From contig NZ_CP090004.1 in the NCBI RefSeq assembly GCF_021390175.1, forward strand, positions 1,116,001 to 1,180,000: a stretch of 64,000 nt of DNA, given 5' to 3'. Origin of the DNA: Flagellimonas sp. HMM57. GTDB taxonomy: Bacteria; Bacteroidota; Bacteroidia; Flavobacteriales; Flavobacteriaceae. Positions 61,048-64,000 of this stretch are shown here, piece by piece. The number at the start of each line of letters is the position of its first letter. The stretch's first letter is position 1. A program made the translations under genes and the position numbers. The notes beneath the pieces were generated by a model that had not been told where the DNA came from, ran no database searches, and saw nothing but the letters and a program-made list of their open reading frames with translations.

Positions 61048-64000
61048 CTATTTGCTCCTCTTTGGAAGCTCGCCGAATTGCTTTTTATAACAAACCGTGA
61101 AGTACGAAGCTGATAAGAAACCAACCCTATGCGCAACTTCACTTACATTAAGGTTTTTATCATTTTGGAAAAGCGTTCTCGACCTTTCCAGACGAACCCT
61201 TCGGATAAATTCAATAGGGGATAGCCCTGTCAAGGTTTTAATTTTTCTGTAGACTTGGCTTCGACTTAAGCAGAGATGTGAGGATAGTTTCTCAACATTT
61301 AAAGACGGGTTTTCAATATTATCTTGAACATATTCCACAACCCTTTGGATAAAGTCATTGTCCAAATCGGTTTCTCTTTTTTCTGTATTAGGTACGGATA
61401 CGTTTGCATATCGTTGCAGTAGCCGGTCTTTTTTCAATAACAACTGCTCCAAGACCACTTTAAGTTCTTTTGTATCAAAAGGTTTGACCAGATAGGCTTC
61501 TACTCCTGCTTCCATTCCCTTTATTCTATCCTTTGTAAGTTCTTTAGCGGTGAGCATTATAATTGGTATATGGTTTAATGAAGGGTCGTTCTTTACCTTT
61601 TTACTAAACTCTATTCCATCCATAAGTGGCATGATCACATCGGTAATGATAATATCTGGATGGTGTTCCATGGCTTTTAGCCACCCTTCTTGACCATCGG
61701 ATGCCAAAATCAACTCATAATCCTGCTCCAATATCGAAATAAGGTAATCCTGGAGATCTACATTGTCCTCAGCAATAAGCAACTTTTTTTTCGATTCCTT
61801 TTTGGATAGAATATCCTCAATCTTATAAATCTCAGGTTTTGATTTTGAAGTATCAATAGACGATACAAGCTGCTGTTCTTTCTTCGTTTGGGAATATTGC
61901 GCCCCTTGGTAGAACTCCTTTCCATAGGGTAGGATTATTTTAAAAATGGAGCCTTTTCCCAGCTCACTCTGCACTTCTACAACTCCCTTGTGAAGTTCCA
62001 CAAAGCTCTTTACCATTTCCAAACCTACACCTGTGCTTCCGTAATACGATTTGTTCAGCTCACTGATTTGATAGAAACGTTTGAATATTTTTTTATAATC
62101 TTTTTGATCGATACCGGGGCCATTGTCTTTTATGCTGACTTCCACAACGGGAATTGGAGCTTCTTCACTAATTAAGGGAAGAATTCTTTTGTCCCCAGAA
62201 ATTACGCGCACCTGAACCTTGCCCTCATTTGGGGTAACTTTAAAGGCGTTGGACAATAAATTGAACAAGATCTTTTCCAGCATGCCCTTATCGGCCCATA
62301 CATCCAGATTTTTGCTCTCGTACTTTAACTCCAAACGGATAGATCTTCGTTTAGATTCTTCATTGAAAAAGCTGAGTATCCCTTTGGTATGCGCTATGAG
62401 GTTAAATTGACTAATCCTTAACCTAAGTTTATTGGATTGAAGCTTTCTAAAATCCATTAACTCATTGATCAATCTTGATAAACGCTCTGCGTTTTTATGT
62501 ATAATGTTGTGTTTTTGACGGATAGATGTGGAAAAACTGGATTCATTCAATTCTATCAGTTCCTTTATAGGATTGATTATCAATGTTAATGGCGTTCTAA
62601 ACTCGTGGGAAATGTTCGTGAAGAACTGAAGCTTCTGTTGTTGGAGTTCTACTTTTTGTTTTCTGCGTTCACGTTCGAGCCTAAATGTATTTCTTTCATT
62701 TACCCGCTTTTTATATAAGAACATTCCAGAGAACACCAAAAGCGAAAAAAAGAGAGCATAGAGCAAATAAGCCCAAACGGTCTTCCACCATGGGGGCATC
62801 ACCCTAATCTGTAATATGACCGAGGCCTCATTCCATTTGTTATCGTTGTTTGATGCCTTTAGCTTAAAAGTGTAGTCCCCAGAAGCAAGATTGGTATACG
62901 TAGCACTGGTTTTGGAATCCACATAGTTCCATGTTTTTTCAAAACCTTCCAGAAAATAGGCGTATTGATTTTTTTCTGGTCTTGTATAGCTTATCGCTTC
63001 ATAATCGATGGTCAATACATTTTGATCATGCCGCAATGTTATCATATTGGACTCTGGGGTTGAATCCAATAAACTGAATTGGTCGGTCTTATCAATTTTT
63101 TTATTGAAAAGCTTAATATCCTTTAAATAAGGCTTTGTCAAGTACGGATTGTATATTATGTTTTTAGGTTCTATGATATTCACTCCCTTTTTGGTACCTA
63201 AGTATACCCTACCGTTCTTATCCATTACCACTGCGCGATCGATCAAGAAATTTTCCAGTAACCCGTCGTAAGTTGTAAATCGGATAAAGTCATTTGTTTC
63301 CCTATTTATTTTTAAGACTCCTTGTTTGCTACTTAACCAAAGTTCGTTTTTAATCGGCTCAAAGATGGCGTTGACATAGGTCAGATTATGATTCTCTAGT
63401 TCCAATCGCTCAAAACCATGTTCATCTCTTTTATACAGGAACAGACCGCCTCCGTTGGTTCCAAACCATACTGTTCCGTCCTGAGTTTCATAAATATCCA
63501 AGATACGGCTAGAACTTGGGTGCCCTCCAAACTTGGATGAAATTGCGATATTATGGCCCACTGCATTGTACTTATCTTCACCCTTCTTTTTAATATGATA
63601 AAGCCCAGAAGAAGTTCCCACCCATATATAACCATAACTATCATGATACAATACTTTTACATCTTTTTGTGTGATTTGGGAACTACTGTATGAATCACCA
63701 GCAGGAACCATGATTTCTTCCGTTGTAGGATCATAATAATAGACCCCTTCCAAAAAGGAACCTATCCATATCTTTCCCGTACCATCTTCTGTAAAACAAC
63801 GGACTTTATCAGTTTTGAGCACTCCAGAAGTGCTCGTCTCAGTGAAGTTTAAAAAAGTCTTTGTACCTTTTTTCAATAGAAAGATTCCATCTCCCCAAGT
63901 TGCTATCCAGACATTTCCGCCACTATCTATAAAGACATCTTCAATATATACCCCTTGTTTTATACCACTATAAATTGAATCAGATTTCCCATATACGTTG
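61048..64000 (-). CDS. Hybrid two-component system sensor/regulator (HTCS), partial
   Basis: The frame stays open to the window end, so the N-terminus lies outside; about 984 residues are present. Order from the N side: two-component regulator propeller repeats (VWFGTNGGGLFLYKRDE; RVYLGTKKGVNIIEP), Y_Y_Y domain (YFLEGFEKTWNYVDSKTSAT), one transmembrane segment (AYLLYALFFSLLVFSGMFLY), HisKA with FFTNISHEFRTPLTLI, HATPase (LLSNAFKVTPNEGKV; IKDNGPGID), receiver domain (DIIITDVIMPLMDGI; Lys in LLTAKEL) and an AraC HTH (SRSQVYRKIKTLTGLSPIEF). Senses an oligosaccharide in the periplasm and activates the adjacent susCD genes. Confidence 0.95.
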   Translation of the reverse strand, partial: NVYGKSDSIYSGIKQGVYIEDVFIDSGGNVWIATWGDGIFLLKKGTKTFLNFTETSTSGVLKTDKVRCFTEDGTGKIWIGSFLEGVYYYDPTTEEIMVPAGDSYSSSQITQKDVKVLYHDSYGYIWVGTSSGLYHIKKKGEDKYNAVGHNIAISSKFGGHPSSSRILDIYETQDGTVWFGTNGGGLFLYKRDEHGFERLELENHNLTYVNAIFEPIKNELWLSSKQGVLKINRETNDFIRFTTYDGLLENFLIDRAVVMDKNGRVYLGTKKGVNIIEPKNIIYNPYLTKPYLKDIKLFNKKIDKTDQFSLLDSTPESNMITLRHDQNVLTIDYEAISYTRPEKNQYAYFLEGFEKTWNYVDSKTSATYTNLASGDYTFKLKASNNDNKWNEASVILQIRVMPPWWKTVWAYLLYALFFSLLVFSGMFLYKKRVNERNTFRLERERRKQKVELQQQKLQFFTNISHEFRTPLTLIINPIKELIELNESSFSTSIRQKHNIIHKNAERLSRLINELMDFRKLQSNKLRLRISQFNLIAHTKGILSFFNEESKRRSIRLELKYESKNLDVWADKGMLEKILFNLLSNAFKVTPNEGKVQVRVISGDKRILPLISEEAPIPVVEVSIKDNGPGIDQKDYKKIFKRFYQISELNKSYYGSTGVGLEMVKSFVELHKGVVEVQSELGKGSIFKIILPYGKEFYQGAQYSQTKKEQQLVSSIDTSKSKPEIYKIEDILSKKESKKKLLIAEDNVDLQDYLISILEQDYELILASDGQEGWLKAMEHHPDIIITDVIMPLMDGIEFSKKVKNDPSLNHIPIIMLTAKELTKDRIKGMEAGVEAYLVKPFDTKELKVVLEQLLLKKDRLLQRYANVSVPNTEKRETDLDNDFIQRVVEYVQDNIENPSLNVEKLSSHLCLSRSQVYRKIKTLTGLSPIEFIRRVRLERSRTLFQNDKNLNVSEVAHRVGFLSASYFTVCYKKQFGELPKRSK

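Overview
The window looks like a chromosomal segment of a marine-type Flavobacteriia (Bacteroidota). The grounds are a SusC/SusD pair with a hybrid two-component regulator, promoters of the TTG-N20-NATNTTTG type, low GC content, and genes that mostly lack Shine-Dalgarno sequences. Conserved chromosome is visible at both edges. On the left are the end of a probable dnaE, trxA, a DUF58 protein and tRNA-Asp(GTC). On the right, from about 51.5 kb, is a polysaccharide utilisation locus: GH5 lipoprotein, FG-GAP/VCBS lipoprotein, SusD, SusC and a hybrid two-component sensor that runs off the window.

The 49 kb between these edges appears to be a stack of integrative elements at the 3' end of tRNA-Asp. 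The last 20 bp of the tRNA (1893-1912) recur at 33145-33164. Partial copies lie at 49537-49552 and 51106-51120. Tandem arm-type repeats sit close to each copy. Element 1 (about 1.9-33.2 kb) has its tyrosine integrase at its right end. Element 2 (about 33.2-49.5 or 51.1 kb) has matching arm repeats at both ends but no integrase that I can see.

Element 1 begins with a ubiquitin-like operon (Ubl, E2-like, JAB-E1 fusion, DUF6527), then a sigma factor, a broken ImmA peptidase and replication/excision-type genes. Its core, 9.8-29.9 kb, is an RNA-repair and NAD-metabolism island. It holds a WYL regulator, two RtcB ligases, release factor PrfH, a 20-gene tRNA array, a YkuK-type RNase H fold protein, an AlkB-like dioxygenase and a tRNA-like RNA with a replaced anticodon arm. 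Three tandem covarying RNA modules follow, then a large HEAT/TerD-like protein and two RlaP-type nucleotidyltransferases. The last part is an NrtR-type Nudix regulator, a short Prs homologue, a macrodomain, KptA, a phosphoesterase, a LOG protein and a NadV-type transferase. Two regulons can be read from repeated operators. CTACGCA-N7-TGCGTAG (probably WYL) lies before rtcB1 and before the tRNA-like/RNA-module operon, with a variant before a small-ORF/tRNA unit. A TTTGYGTAAA palindrome (probably NrtR) lies before the Nudix, Prs and NadV genes. A reasonable reading is a damage-recovery island that reseals or replaces cleaved tRNAs, rescues ribosomes and rebuilds NAD+.

Element 2 carries an alpha-2-macroglobulin fused to a TonB-plug module, a DUF922/YD-type secreted protein, a DUF805 protein and a possible outer-membrane protein. 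It ends with a compact six-gene operon (MazG-like, 5-hmdU kinase/aGPT-type enzyme, TIR, Nmad2, two-TM protein, TIR). That operon looks like an antiphage system built on nucleotide-modification enzymes. A ParDE module follows, between the two partial att copies.
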